From positions 1-6,559 of the forward strand of contig WJJN01000365.1 of NCBI GenBank assembly GCA_014729735.1: a DNA stretch of 6,559 bases, in the 5' to 3' direction. The notes under the pieces are model-generated. The model was not told the DNA's origin. It searched no databases and saw nothing but the letters and a program-made list of their open reading frames with translations. The translations under genes and the position numbers were made by a program. The DNA is from Candidatus Zhuqueibacterota bacterium. GTDB lineage: Bacteria; Zhuqueibacterota; Zhuqueibacteria; Thermofontimicrobiales; Thiofontviventaceae. Below are positions 1 to 6,172 of this stretch, piece after piece. The stretch's first letter is position 1. Each line of letters opens with the position of its first letter.

Positions 1-160
1 CCCTATCTCAAATCCTTTCTCACGTTGTACGTTTGACGTCTGATTTATATTCCAACAACCATGCCAACACTATTTTTCAATAACTTACAGCCGTATCACA
101 AAAAAAGAGTATCCGCTTTCATTACAGTATGTGTACGATAACGAACATCTGAATTTATAT
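1..160. other. Non-coding leader, no gene recognised
   Basis: All three forward frames meet stops early and no start with a ribosome site gives a recognisable protein, so I see no gene here. It could be the far end of the intergenic region upstream of the response regulator. The only visible structure is a short heptamer-like repeat at 22-42, listed separately. The end of an upstream gene outside the window cannot be excluded. Confidence 0.5.
22..42. repeat. Three imperfect 7-bp tandem units
   Basis: Three consecutive 7-base units, ACGTTGT, ACGTTTG and ACGTCTG, each begin with ACGT. The core recurs with exact 7-base spacing. It is short and may be chance, or the edge of a dispersed intergenic repeat. 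Confidence 0.3.
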
Positions 161-191
161 TCGCAGATAAAGAACTTGCATTTTTCTGCGA
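161..191. promoter_or_regulatory. Dyad, possible upstream activator site
   Basis: TCGCAGA at 161-167 and its exact reverse complement TCTGCGA at 185-191 are separated by 17 bases. The centre (about 176) lies some 85 bases before the start point predicted from the sigma-54-like promoter at 236-251. That is a usual distance for an enhancer bound by an NtrC-family dimer. The dyad is seen directly; its role as the regulator's own binding site is inference. Confidence 0.3.
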
Positions 192-195
192 TAAT

Positions 196-210
196 TTGTT
201 ATATTAACAA
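196..210. promoter_or_regulatory. Perfect 15-bp palindrome, possible operator
   Basis: TTGTTA-TAT-TAACAA is a perfect inverted repeat with 6-base arms and a 3-base centre, 25 bases upstream of the TGG of the sigma-54-like promoter. It overlaps the -10 of a weak sigma-70 candidate (TTGCAT at 176-181, 17-base gap, TTATAT at 199-204). It could bind a repressor or a host factor. AT-rich palindromes of this size also occur by chance. Confidence 0.3.
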
Positions 211-235
211 GGTGTTGGCATTTTAATTTTTAGGA

Positions 236-251
236 TGGTGTATAATTTGCA
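236..251 (+). promoter_or_regulatory. Sigma-54-type promoter (-24/-12)
   Basis: TGG at 236-238 and TTGCA at 247-251 are separated by 8 bases, which is the spacing of the sigma-54 consensus (TGGCACG-N4-TTGCW); the invariant GG and GC are 10 bases apart. The middle bases (TGTATAAT) do not match CACG. Transcription would begin near 262, giving a leader of about 35 bases before the regulator start at 297. Since the downstream gene encodes a sigma-54 activator, autoregulation is a reasonable inference. Confidence 0.5.
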
Positions 252-296
252 ACTACAATGATCCAGTTCAACTGTAATATTTAAAAGGCTTTTAAA

Positions 297-1673
297 ATGG
301 AGAATAAATTTGGAAGGCTGCTCGTTATCGATGATGATGAAGATATTTTACAGGCAGCACGATTATTTCTGAAGCAGCACTTCGAGCTTGTCCACACTGA
401 GAAAAATCCAAAACTCATTCCCACCCTGTTGAAGAATGAAAATTACGATGTGATACTGCTGGACATGAATTTTACGATGGACGTTACCAGCGGCAGGGAA
501 GGTTTTTACTGGCTTAATAAAATATTGGAAATTGACCCGGCGACCGTGGTCGTACTGATTACAGCCTACGGCGATGTCGAGATGGCGGTAAAAGCCATTA
601 AAGAAGGTGCAACGGATTTTGTGTTAAAACCATGGCACAATGAAAAGCTGCTGGCAACAATTTCTTCAGCAATGAATTTAAAGCGTACCAGAACCGAAGT
701 CGATAATCTGCGAAAACGACAGCAACAGTTATTCGCCGATCTGGATCAACCCTTCCAGAATTTCATCGGCAGCAGTCCTGCAATGGAAAAGGTATTTGCC
801 ACCATCCGCAAAGTCGCCAGGACCGATGCAAATATCCTGATATTAGGTGAAAACGGGACAGGGAAGGAATTGGTTGCGCGTGAAATCCATCGTCAGTCAT
901 CCAGAGCGAAAGAGGTCTTTATCACTGTAGATATGGGCGCCATCACCGATACGTTGTTCGAAAGCGAACTGTTTGGTCATGTCAAAGGAGCGTTCACAGA
1001 TGCCCGTGAAGATCGTATCGGTCGTTTCGAGATCGCTTCGGGCGGCACACTGTTTCTGGACGAAATCGGTAATCTACCTCTGCCGCTTCAAGCAAAATTG
1101 CTGACCTGTCTTCAGAACCGGGAAATTACCCCCATCGGCTCTAACAAGCCTCGCCCGATCGATATTCGGCTCATCTGCGCAACGAACCGACCGATTCACA
1201 AAATGGTATCAGCGAAAGAATTCCGAGAAGATCTGCTTTTCCGGATTAATACGGTGGAAATTCAATTACCTCCGCTGCGCAAACGAAAAGAAGACATCCC
1301 GCTATTAGCTGATCATTTTCTGAAAATCTACTGTAAAAAATATAACATCCCCGCAAAAAGAATCAACAGCTCAGCCTTGAAAAAGCTGGAAAAATATACC
1401 TGGCACGGCAATATACGCGAGCTACAGCACGCGATTGAACGCGCAGTAATCTTAAGTGAGTCTGAAGTTCTTAATCCTTCTGATTTTTTCCTGTCTATGC
1501 GGGAGAAAGGAGGCGAGGGGCTGGTTTTGGAAGATTATGATCTGGAACAGGCGGAAAAGCTGATTGTCCGAAAAGCGCTGGACAAGCATGGGGGTAATAT
1601 CAGCAAAGCTGCTGAAGAATTAGGCTTAACCAGAACATCGCTTTATAGAAGATTGGATAAATATGGTCTTTAA
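297..1673 (+). CDS. Sigma-54-dependent response regulator, NtrC family
   Basis: Cytoplasmic transcription activator that remodels sigma-54 RNA polymerase with ATP when phosphorylated. At 458 residues it has the full family length. The receiver domain covers about 6-125, with acidic pair Asp12/Asp13, phospho-acceptor Asp56 (LLDMNF), Thr89 and Lys111. The AAA+ domain spans about 155-395: Walker A GENGTGKE at 184-191, sigma-54 contact loop GAFTDA at 231-236, Walker B TLFLDE at 251-256, and FREDLLFRIN around 309-318 containing arginine-finger candidates. A Fis-type helix-turn-helix occupies about 415-458 (ISKAAEELGLTRTSLYRRL). The contact loop has Asp where the consensus GAFTGA has Gly, but the critical Phe and Thr remain. 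The start is supported by AAAGG at 284-288, 8 bases upstream. The last 11 bases overlap the kinase gene, so the two are probably co-translated. Its target genes cannot be told from this window. Confidence 0.95.
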   Translation: MENKFGRLLVIDDDEDILQAARLFLKQHFELVHTEKNPKLIPTLLKNENYDVILLDMNFTMDVTSGREGFYWLNKILEIDPATVVVLITAYGDVEMAVKAIKEGATDFVLKPWHNEKLLATISSAMNLKRTRTEVDNLRKRQQQLFADLDQPFQNFIGSSPAMEKVFATIRKVARTDANILILGENGTGKELVAREIHRQSSRAKEVFITVDMGAITDTLFESELFGHVKGAFTDAREDRIGRFEIASGGTLFLDEIGNLPLPLQAKLLTCLQNREITPIGSNKPRPIDIRLICATNRPIHKMVSAKEFREDLLFRINTVEIQLPPLRKRKEDIPLLADHFLKIYCKKYNIPAKRINSSALKKLEKYTWHGNIRELQHAIERAVILSESEVLNPSDFFLSMREKGGEGLVLEDYDLEQAEKLIVRKALDKHGGNISKAAEELGLTRTSLYRRLDKYGL

Positions 1674-3018
1674 ACAGTTCCGAATAGTATGCACCGTCCG
1701 GGTGATCGCTTTGAGCCTGACCATGCTTTTGTTTTTTTATTTGTTTTTTAAAACATCTCTTTTTGCGCTCATTTTATTACTCGGTTTTGCCACTCTGTAT
1801 CAGATATACACCCTCATTCGTTATGTGGAAAAGACAAACATCTACCTGAGCCGGTTTTTAGAAGCGATCAAATATGAAGATTATTCACAGAGTTTTGCTT
1901 CTGTTGGATATGGCAAATCCTTTATTGATTTAAAATCAGCCTTTGCCGATGTGCTCGGAAAATTCAAGCAAACCAGAGCCGAAAAGGAGGAGCAATATCG
2001 CTATCTGCAAACCGTGGTGAAACACATCGGAATCGGTTTGATTTCATTCCGGCAGGATGGTGAAGTTGAATTAATAAACACGGCAGCAAAACGAATTTTG
2101 AAAATTCCGCATCTTAAGAATATCAGGGCGCTGGAATCATTTAGTCCAAAGCTTGTAAAAGCACTGCTAAATACGAAACCGGGAGATAAATCCCTGATCA
2201 AAATTGAGAAGCATGGTGATCTTCTGCAATTGGCAATTTATGCCACTGAATTCAAATTAAGGGAGCAGCAGTACACCCTGGTTTCTATTCAAAATATTCA
2301 GTATGAGTTGGAAGAAAAGGAGATGGAAGCGTGGCAAAATCTGATTCGTGTTTTGACCCATGAGATCATGAATTCGGTAACACCTATCGGCTCTTTAGCG
2401 TCGACAATGCAGGGCTTGTTGAATGATATACGCATTCCGGAATTTGAAAAGAAATCCGAGCAAGAAGACATGCTCACAGATGCACGTAGCGCTGCCCACA
2501 CTATCGAAAAACGAAGTCGTGGCTTGCTGGATTTTGTGGAATCATACCGCAAACTAACCAGGCTCCCGCGCCCGGATTTTCAGATTGTGCGCGTGAGTGA
2601 TCTTTTCAATCGTGTCGATCAGTTGATGGCAGATCAATTGAAAGAAAACAGCATCCATTGGAAGACAATGATCGATCCCGATTCACTGGAAATAACAGCC
2701 GATCCTTCGATGATCGAACAGGTATTGATTAATCTGATCGTGAACGCGATCCAGGCGGTGGCTAATGAGGAAAATCGTAAAATTCACATTATTGGTTTGA
2801 TGGATTCGCGGGGGCGACCAATTATTCAAATCACAGACAACGGAGGAGGAATCGAAGGTGAAGTTCAGGAGAAAATATTTATTCCTTTCTTTACGACAAA
2901 GAAAGGCGGTTCCGGCATCGGATTGAGCCTTTCCCGCCAGATCATGCGCCTGCATCGCGGCTCCATCAGTGTGCAATCCGAACCGGGTCATGAGACGACG
3001 TTTACGTTGCGGTTTTAA
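1663..3018 (+). CDS. Membrane sensor histidine kinase, NtrY-like
   Basis: Inner-membrane kinase that should phosphorylate the adjacent NtrC-family regulator. Of 451 residues, two hydrophobic helices at about 12-29 and 33-51 are joined by only a few residues, so there is virtually no periplasmic sensor. A linker or HAMP-like stretch (about 52-110) leads to a probable PAS domain at about 112-212. The HisKA domain has phospho-acceptor His233 in LTHEIMNSVTPI, the form seen in NtrY-like kinases. The HATPase domain includes the N box NLIVNAIQAV (Asn357, Asn361), the G1 box DNGGGI (392-397) and the F/G2 boxes FFTTKKGGSGIGLSL (409-423). All catalytic residues look intact. The start lies inside the regulator's final codons with only a weak ribosome site, which points to translational coupling. 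The signal is unknown; it is likely cytoplasmic or membrane-borne. Confidence 0.93.
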   Translation: MVFKQFRIVCTVRVIALSLTMLLFFYLFFKTSLFALILLLGFATLYQIYTLIRYVEKTNIYLSRFLEAIKYEDYSQSFASVGYGKSFIDLKSAFADVLGKFKQTRAEKEEQYRYLQTVVKHIGIGLISFRQDGEVELINTAAKRILKIPHLKNIRALESFSPKLVKALLNTKPGDKSLIKIEKHGDLLQLAIYATEFKLREQQYTLVSIQNIQYELEEKEMEAWQNLIRVLTHEIMNSVTPIGSLASTMQGLLNDIRIPEFEKKSEQEDMLTDARSAAHTIEKRSRGLLDFVESYRKLTRLPRPDFQIVRVSDLFNRVDQLMADQLKENSIHWKTMIDPDSLEITADPSMIEQVLINLIVNAIQAVANEENRKIHIIGLMDSRGRPIIQITDNGGGIEGEVQEKIFIPFFTTKKGGSGIGLSLSRQIMRLHRGSISVQSEPGHETTFTLRF

Positions 3019-3032
3019 AGATCCTTAAGCCA
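3019..3032. other. 14-bp convergent gap between stop codons
   Basis: The kinase gene (+) and the GH28-like gene (-) end facing each other with 14 bases between their stops. No GC-rich hairpin with a T run is visible on either strand; a weak imperfect pairing of GGTTT (3011-3015) with AAGCC (3027-3031) is the best candidate. Transcripts from the two sides probably overlap at their 3' ends. Confidence 0.5.
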
Positions 3033-4421
3033 CTATTTGAATTTTACTCCCTCCACAAACTCATTAATCTGAAAAACATCATCACGCAGTTCTCCCAGAG
3101 GTTTTCCCTGAATTTTACAGTTTTCAAATACCACATCCCGGACGAGATGATCGGCGTCAAATCCATTCAAAATGATTGATTGTTTCGAGGACCATGCAAT
3201 ATTTTTCAGATGAATGTTTTGAATATGCCCCGGCGGATCGATGCCATATTTCGTCCCGTCAGTGATGTGCAGCTCGAACAATTTGAGAACATCCTGTTCA
3301 ATCCGCAGGTTTTCGTAGCGGACATTGTGAATTTTCGCCGGACCGTCACAGATAATGCTGAACGCCGAATGCCCGTCCACCCTTGAACCGCCGCGTGATT
3401 GAATAATGTCACAATTCTTCACCAGTACATCGCTGATGCTGGGAGCGTTGGTTTCGAAGCCGATGGTGCATCCGTCGCTGAACGCGAATCCCACCATCGT
3501 GTTATTCGTCACGCGAATATCGTGCATCGCGACCTCCCCATCCGGTGCTTTGATGGCGATGCAATCATCGGTGCAGCGCAGAAAGCAATTGTCTATTTCG
3601 ACATGCCGGGAATTCAGCGGATTGATCCCGTCACCGCCGGGACGAAAGCTGATGACTTTTACGTTACGATATATCACGCTGTCACAATTGATGATTGTAT
3701 TCGTCCAACTGCGCCCGTTGCGGATGATAATCCCGTCAAATTCGATGTTCTTTGAATTCTGCAATTTTACCATGCGCCTGTATTGAAAACCACCATCTAA
3801 AATGCCGCGACCGAGCACACGAATGTCGGATTTGCCATCGGTTTCAATGCCGCCGAACACCACAGCACCGCCGGCGATGTAAATCGTGGTGCCGCTTTTG
3901 GGATGCATCATTCCCGGTCGATGAACACCGGGAGCAAAATAAACGACATTTTCATTCCCAGGATCAGGCTTCTCCACTTCAATTGGATTCGCGAAAAAAC
4001 AAAGCGGCGGAAGCTTATTTACTATTATGTAAAGCTTTTCCGGCTTTTTTAACTTAAAAGAGAAGGTATTTTCCCTGATGCCAGGTTTGATATTCCGGCT
4101 TAACGGATGAATACTCACCGAATCTACCGGAACTTCGAGAGTAATTTCGACATTCAGTTTTCCTTTACAGGAGAAATTAGTGATGTGAACTTCCTGCTGC
4201 TCATTTGTATACGGCTCCTCTGTGAACCAGCCCGGCAGCGTTTCAAGTTCGAAATGCGTGCGCAGCTTTTCGGTCCAGACAGGCGTCCCGTTTACTCGAA
4301 CTTTGTAAAGATTGCTGTTTTTCAGTGTAGAAATTGAAGGGTAGCTGACAATCTGAACATCTTTTGAACAAGAAAAGAATATTATTACAACTGCGAGCAA
4401 GAGCATCGTAAATTTAGACAT
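3033..4421 (-). CDS. GH28-like beta-helix glycoside hydrolase, lipoprotein
   Basis: Probable secreted, lipid-anchored polysaccharide-degrading enzyme of 462 residues. A signal peptide ends in IIFFSC with Cys18 as lipidation site; Phe replaces the usual Leu in the lipobox. Residues about 25-150 look like the beta-sandwich domain often placed before GH28/GH49-type catalytic domains. From about 158 (YFAPGVH) to 440 runs a right-handed parallel beta-helix with recurring asparagine-rich turns. The GH28 acidic triad appears to be present: Asp264 in GGDG and Asp285/Asp286 in TDDCIAIK, 21 residues apart as in polygalacturonases. The usual GHG and RIK motifs are not seen; SDGCTIG (315-321) stands where GHG is expected. 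Substrate therefore cannot be assigned; pectin, dextran-like or another glycan is possible. GGAG at 4427-4430 sits 5 bases before the start. It follows the reductase gene on the same strand after 145 bases. Confidence 0.82.
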   Translation of the reverse strand: MSKFTMLLLAVVIIFFSCSKDVQIVSYPSISTLKNSNLYKVRVNGTPVWTEKLRTHFELETLPGWFTEEPYTNEQQEVHITNFSCKGKLNVEITLEVPVDSVSIHPLSRNIKPGIRENTFSFKLKKPEKLYIIVNKLPPLCFFANPIEVEKPDPGNENVVYFAPGVHRPGMMHPKSGTTIYIAGGAVVFGGIETDGKSDIRVLGRGILDGGFQYRRMVKLQNSKNIEFDGIIIRNGRSWTNTIINCDSVIYRNVKVISFRPGGDGINPLNSRHVEIDNCFLRCTDDCIAIKAPDGEVAMHDIRVTNNTMVGFAFSDGCTIGFETNAPSISDVLVKNCDIIQSRGGSRVDGHSAFSIICDGPAKIHNVRYENLRIEQDVLKLFELHITDGTKYGIDPPGHIQNIHLKNIAWSSKQSIILNGFDADHLVRDVVFENCKIQGKPLGELRDDVFQINEFVEGVKFK

Positions 4422-4566
4422 AGTAGCTCCAATTTTATAGATTACACCGCTATTGCCGAATATGTATATTTGTTGGTCGACATTCCGGGCAATGGCTTCT
4501 TTAACGGTATTGCATTAAGTCGGGGAAAGATTTCGGAAATCTAACAAAGGCTTGGTTCAAACAACA
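4422..4566 (-). promoter_or_regulatory. Spacer between reductase and GH28-like genes
   Basis: This 145-base stretch has no gene. It contains the ribosome site of the GH28-like gene (GGAG, 4427-4430), a perfect dyad at 4528-4542 and, at its upstream edge, TATAAT read 4571 to 4566 over the reductase stop, without a convincing -35. Another candidate is TTGCCC, an 18-base gap, then TATACA on the minus strand. None is strong enough to call a promoter, so read-through from the reductase is equally possible. Confidence 0.35.
4528..4542. promoter_or_regulatory. Perfect 15-bp dyad, operator candidate
   Basis: AGATTTC and GAAATCT flank a single central base, a perfect palindrome between the reductase stop and the GH28-like start. 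A form with 6-base arms and a 3-base loop is followed on the minus strand by TT and C bases, so a weak terminator is an alternative reading. The symmetry with a one-base centre looks more like a protein-binding site, which is inference. Confidence 0.35.
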
Positions 4567-5457
4567 TTATATTTTAGCCATCCGCATCATGGTATCATCG
4601 ATTTCCTCTTTGGAGCACATCCCAATGGAAACTGCATCGACAAGGTCATTTTTGAATACATAACTCAGTGATTCATCTTTCTCATTCGGTTGCACCAGCC
4701 TGCCATTCGCGAAAATTTTCATTCCGATAATTGCCTTGCCATTCTGCCGCGCTTTTTTGAGAACCGCCGTGACATTTTCCAGGGAATCATCACAAAAATA
4801 TCTGCGTCCTCCTTTATGATTAATCCGTGCCATTATGACGTCTACCCACGGGTGCTCAGCCGCGACTTCTAGGGCGCCAAAATAATGGCACGACACACCG
4901 ACTGCGCGAACAATACCTTTCTCTTTTAGCTCAGACAACTCATCGCGGACGCGTTCAAATTCGGTCGTCCAGTTTTCGCTGACCATACAGTGAATCAGGC
5001 ACACATCGATCATATCCACTCTCAATTCGCTGCGAAAGCGATCCAGTTCCTTTTTTGCCCCACCTGAAGGCGTGTTCCACGGTTCTTTATAAGCCCAAAT
5101 TTTCGATAACAATGCAAGTTTTTCTCGCGAAACTTGTTTAATACTTTCCTTCACAAATGTATGCGTTCCGTACGAATCCGCCATATCGATAAAAGTGATG
5201 CCCTGCTTCAGACTGTATTGCAATAAATCGTCGAATGCCTCTTTGCCCATACGAGTGAATCTGGATGATCGCCTGGAGCCTCCGGTACCGGTTCCCTGTG
5301 CCAGCCTTGACACCCGGATCCCGGTTTGCCCCAGTTCAACGATTTCGTTTCCTTTAAACGACTTCTCTCCTTCTGCGAAAACTGATTTCCCCAACCACGG
5401 TGACATTGCCAATGCAACTGCCCCGGATGCTGTTTTCAAAAATTGCCTTCTTTTCAT
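4567..5457 (-). CDS. Aldo/keto reductase with Tat signal peptide
   Basis: NAD(P)H-dependent oxidoreductase of the aldo/keto reductase superfamily, 296 residues. The N-terminus KRRQFLK followed by a hydrophobic stretch matches a twin-arginine signal; cleavage is likely after SVFA (residue 28), so the folded enzyme with its cofactor would act in the periplasm. The catalytic tetrad is complete: Asp91 and Tyr96 in FIDMADSYG, Lys119 in LLSKIW and His156 in CLIHCM. Other barrel landmarks are ELGQTGIRVSRL (41-52), VRAVGVSCH (183-191) and a C-terminal SIGMCSKEEID likely near the cofactor. A strong AGGAGG at 5462-5467 lies 4 bases from the start. No C-terminal iron-sulphur extension is present. The substrate is unknown; the adjacent GH28-like gene makes a sugar-derived carbonyl plausible, as inference. 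Confidence 0.92.
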   Translation of the reverse strand: MKRRQFLKTASGAVALAMSPWLGKSVFAEGEKSFKGNEIVELGQTGIRVSRLAQGTGTGGSRRSSRFTRMGKEAFDDLLQYSLKQGITFIDMADSYGTHTFVKESIKQVSREKLALLSKIWAYKEPWNTPSGGAKKELDRFRSELRVDMIDVCLIHCMVSENWTTEFERVRDELSELKEKGIVRAVGVSCHYFGALEVAAEHPWVDVIMARINHKGGRRYFCDDSLENVTAVLKKARQNGKAIIGMKIFANGRLVQPNEKDESLSYVFKNDLVDAVSIGMCSKEEIDDTMMRMAKI

Positions 5458-5538
5458 GACTCCTCCTCAGCTAAAATTTTATTCCCCCCGAAAGCTTCAA
5501 ATGCATTATTTGATACCTATAAAACTACACACAAATTC

Positions 5539-5547
5539 ATTATAACA
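5539..5547 (-). promoter_or_regulatory. Extended -10 promoter for reductase gene
   Basis: Read on the minus strand, TGT-TATAAT gives a perfect extended -10 (TGnTATAAT). The position 17 bases further up has no good -35, as is common for extended -10 promoters. Transcription would begin near 5532 with a leader of about 75 bases before the reductase start at 5457. The hexamer overlaps the stop codon that ends the hydrolase fragment. Confidence 0.45.
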
Positions 5548-5851
5548 ACAAGACTGGCATTTTAAGATGTTGCAATTGTTCCTGAGTAAAAGGCGTCGGA
5601 CGAGCCTGCCGTGAGATTACTCCCGTCAGGATAGTTTCAAACCATTCTCCCACGGCGGCATTGATAGCAGGGTCATCTCCAAATGCCCAACGTGTTGCGC
5701 TCGCCCGTACCGGTTTTGCCGGGAACATCGTCGTAAAAAGTATTCGCAACACAGAGCTGTTTGTGCCGGTGTATCCCATGGGTCCGCACAATACCAACTT
5801 CTCGACGCGTTCCGGGGCATAAAGTGCCATATTCGTCGAAATAAAACCGCC
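5540..5851 (-). pseudogene. Alpha/beta hydrolase remnant, middle fragment only
   Basis: About 103 codons matching the central part of an alpha/beta hydrolase. The frame opens right after a TAA at 5852-5854 with GGFISTN, which looks like the end of a G-x-S-x-GG nucleophile elbow, and continues through YAPERVEKLVLCGPMGY (start of the lid region) to LKMPVLLL, where the family normally continues into G and the acidic residue. The nucleophile serine, the catalytic acid and histidine are all absent, so no activity is possible. The first ATG, at 5830, has no convincing ribosome site. Ancestral family members use this fold for ester or related hydrolysis. Both ends look like deletion junctions. Confidence 0.75.
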
Positions 5852-6053
5852 TTATCAATAAACCGCGCAGCCAAATCGGGAACCTGATTCCAGTCACATT
5901 CCGAATCCATTCCCGAATAGGTGGCAGCAGCAAAATCGAGATTATCAATGCAAAAATAGAGGGAATAAAACGTCCTGAATATATACTCAATAGGAACAGA
6001 AGCAAAAACAGAAAACCGAAAATCCAGCTTAACAACGATAGTGCATTCCTCAT
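5673..6053 (-). pseudogene. Truncated small membrane protein, frame-shifted fusion
   Basis: An open frame of 126 codons whose first 67 or so look like real protein: two hydrophobic helices at about 5-25 and 29-44, then PPIREWIRNVTGIRFPIWLRGLLI, a basic amphipathic segment leading into what should be another helix. After residue 67 or 68 the reading becomes an out-of-frame version of the hydrolase fragment (FYFDEYGTLCPG), so the original C-terminus is lost. Start is supported by AAGGAT at 6061-6066, 7 bases upstream, and by a good promoter. I do not recognise the family. It may have been a separate gene, or the membrane anchor of the hydrolase itself with an internal deletion. A short two-helix product might still be made. 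Confidence 0.6.
5840..5866. repeat. Short direct repeat at fusion junction
   Basis: On the minus strand GCGGTTTATT (5866-5857) is followed 6 bases later by GCGGTTTTATT (5850-5840). The pair brackets the point where the membrane-protein reading gives way to hydrolase sequence. Such near-identical short repeats are typical footprints of slippage or illegitimate recombination; two copies side by side may also be coincidence. Confidence 0.45.
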
Positions 6054-6120
6054 CGGATTAATCCTTATTTTAGATTGAAATATGAGAATGCTTGTGCTTT
6101 GCGGCAGTTCATTTTAAATT

Positions 6121-6149
6121 AATTTAACCATTGTAACGCAAAATGTCAA
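6121..6149 (-). promoter_or_regulatory. Sigma-70-type promoter for membrane remnant
   Basis: Minus-strand TTGACA (6149-6144), a 17-base spacer, and TAAATT (6126-6121) give a perfect -35 and a 4/6 -10. Transcription would begin near 6114 and reach the start at 6053 after about 60 bases, with AAGGAT on the way. It suggests that the decayed locus is still transcribed. Confidence 0.5.
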
Positions 6150-6172
6150 CTGAAAAATGAATCGGACGATGT

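Noticed and set aside
1..60. End of an upstream coding gene
   Set aside because: Two forward frames stop by position 43 and the third by about 90, with no recognisable protein, so coding cannot be supported.
215..231. TTGGCA as the -24 of a second sigma-54 promoter
   Set aside because: The match to the -24 half is good, but the -12 position holds only T and A bases with no GC at the required 10-base distance from GG.
2001..2991. Three minus-strand frames inside the kinase gene
   Set aside because: They mirror conserved kinase domains (PAS, HisKA, HATPase) and have no independent protein features.
3399..3786. Overlapping forward reading frames opposite the GH28-like gene
   Set aside because: They are complementary readings of a well-supported gene on the minus strand, with no ribosome site or recognisable protein sequence.
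4528..4546. Intrinsic terminator after the reductase
   Set aside because: The stem is AT-rich, only 6 pairs with a 3-base loop, and is followed by few T bases before C bases; too weak to call.
5500..5516. GG...GC sigma-54-like site before the reductase gene (minus strand)
   Set aside because: GG and GC are 11 bases apart rather than 10 and the flanks do not match; sigma-54 promoters are strict in this spacing.
5626..5910. 94-codon minus-strand frame through the remnant
   Set aside because: It is the third frame across the fusion; no homology-like sequence or ribosome site, while the other two frames explain the locus.
5540..6053. Mobile element or toxin-antitoxin remnant
   Set aside because: No transposase-like sequence, terminal inverted repeats or target duplication, and the protein pieces match a hydrolase and a membrane segment instead.
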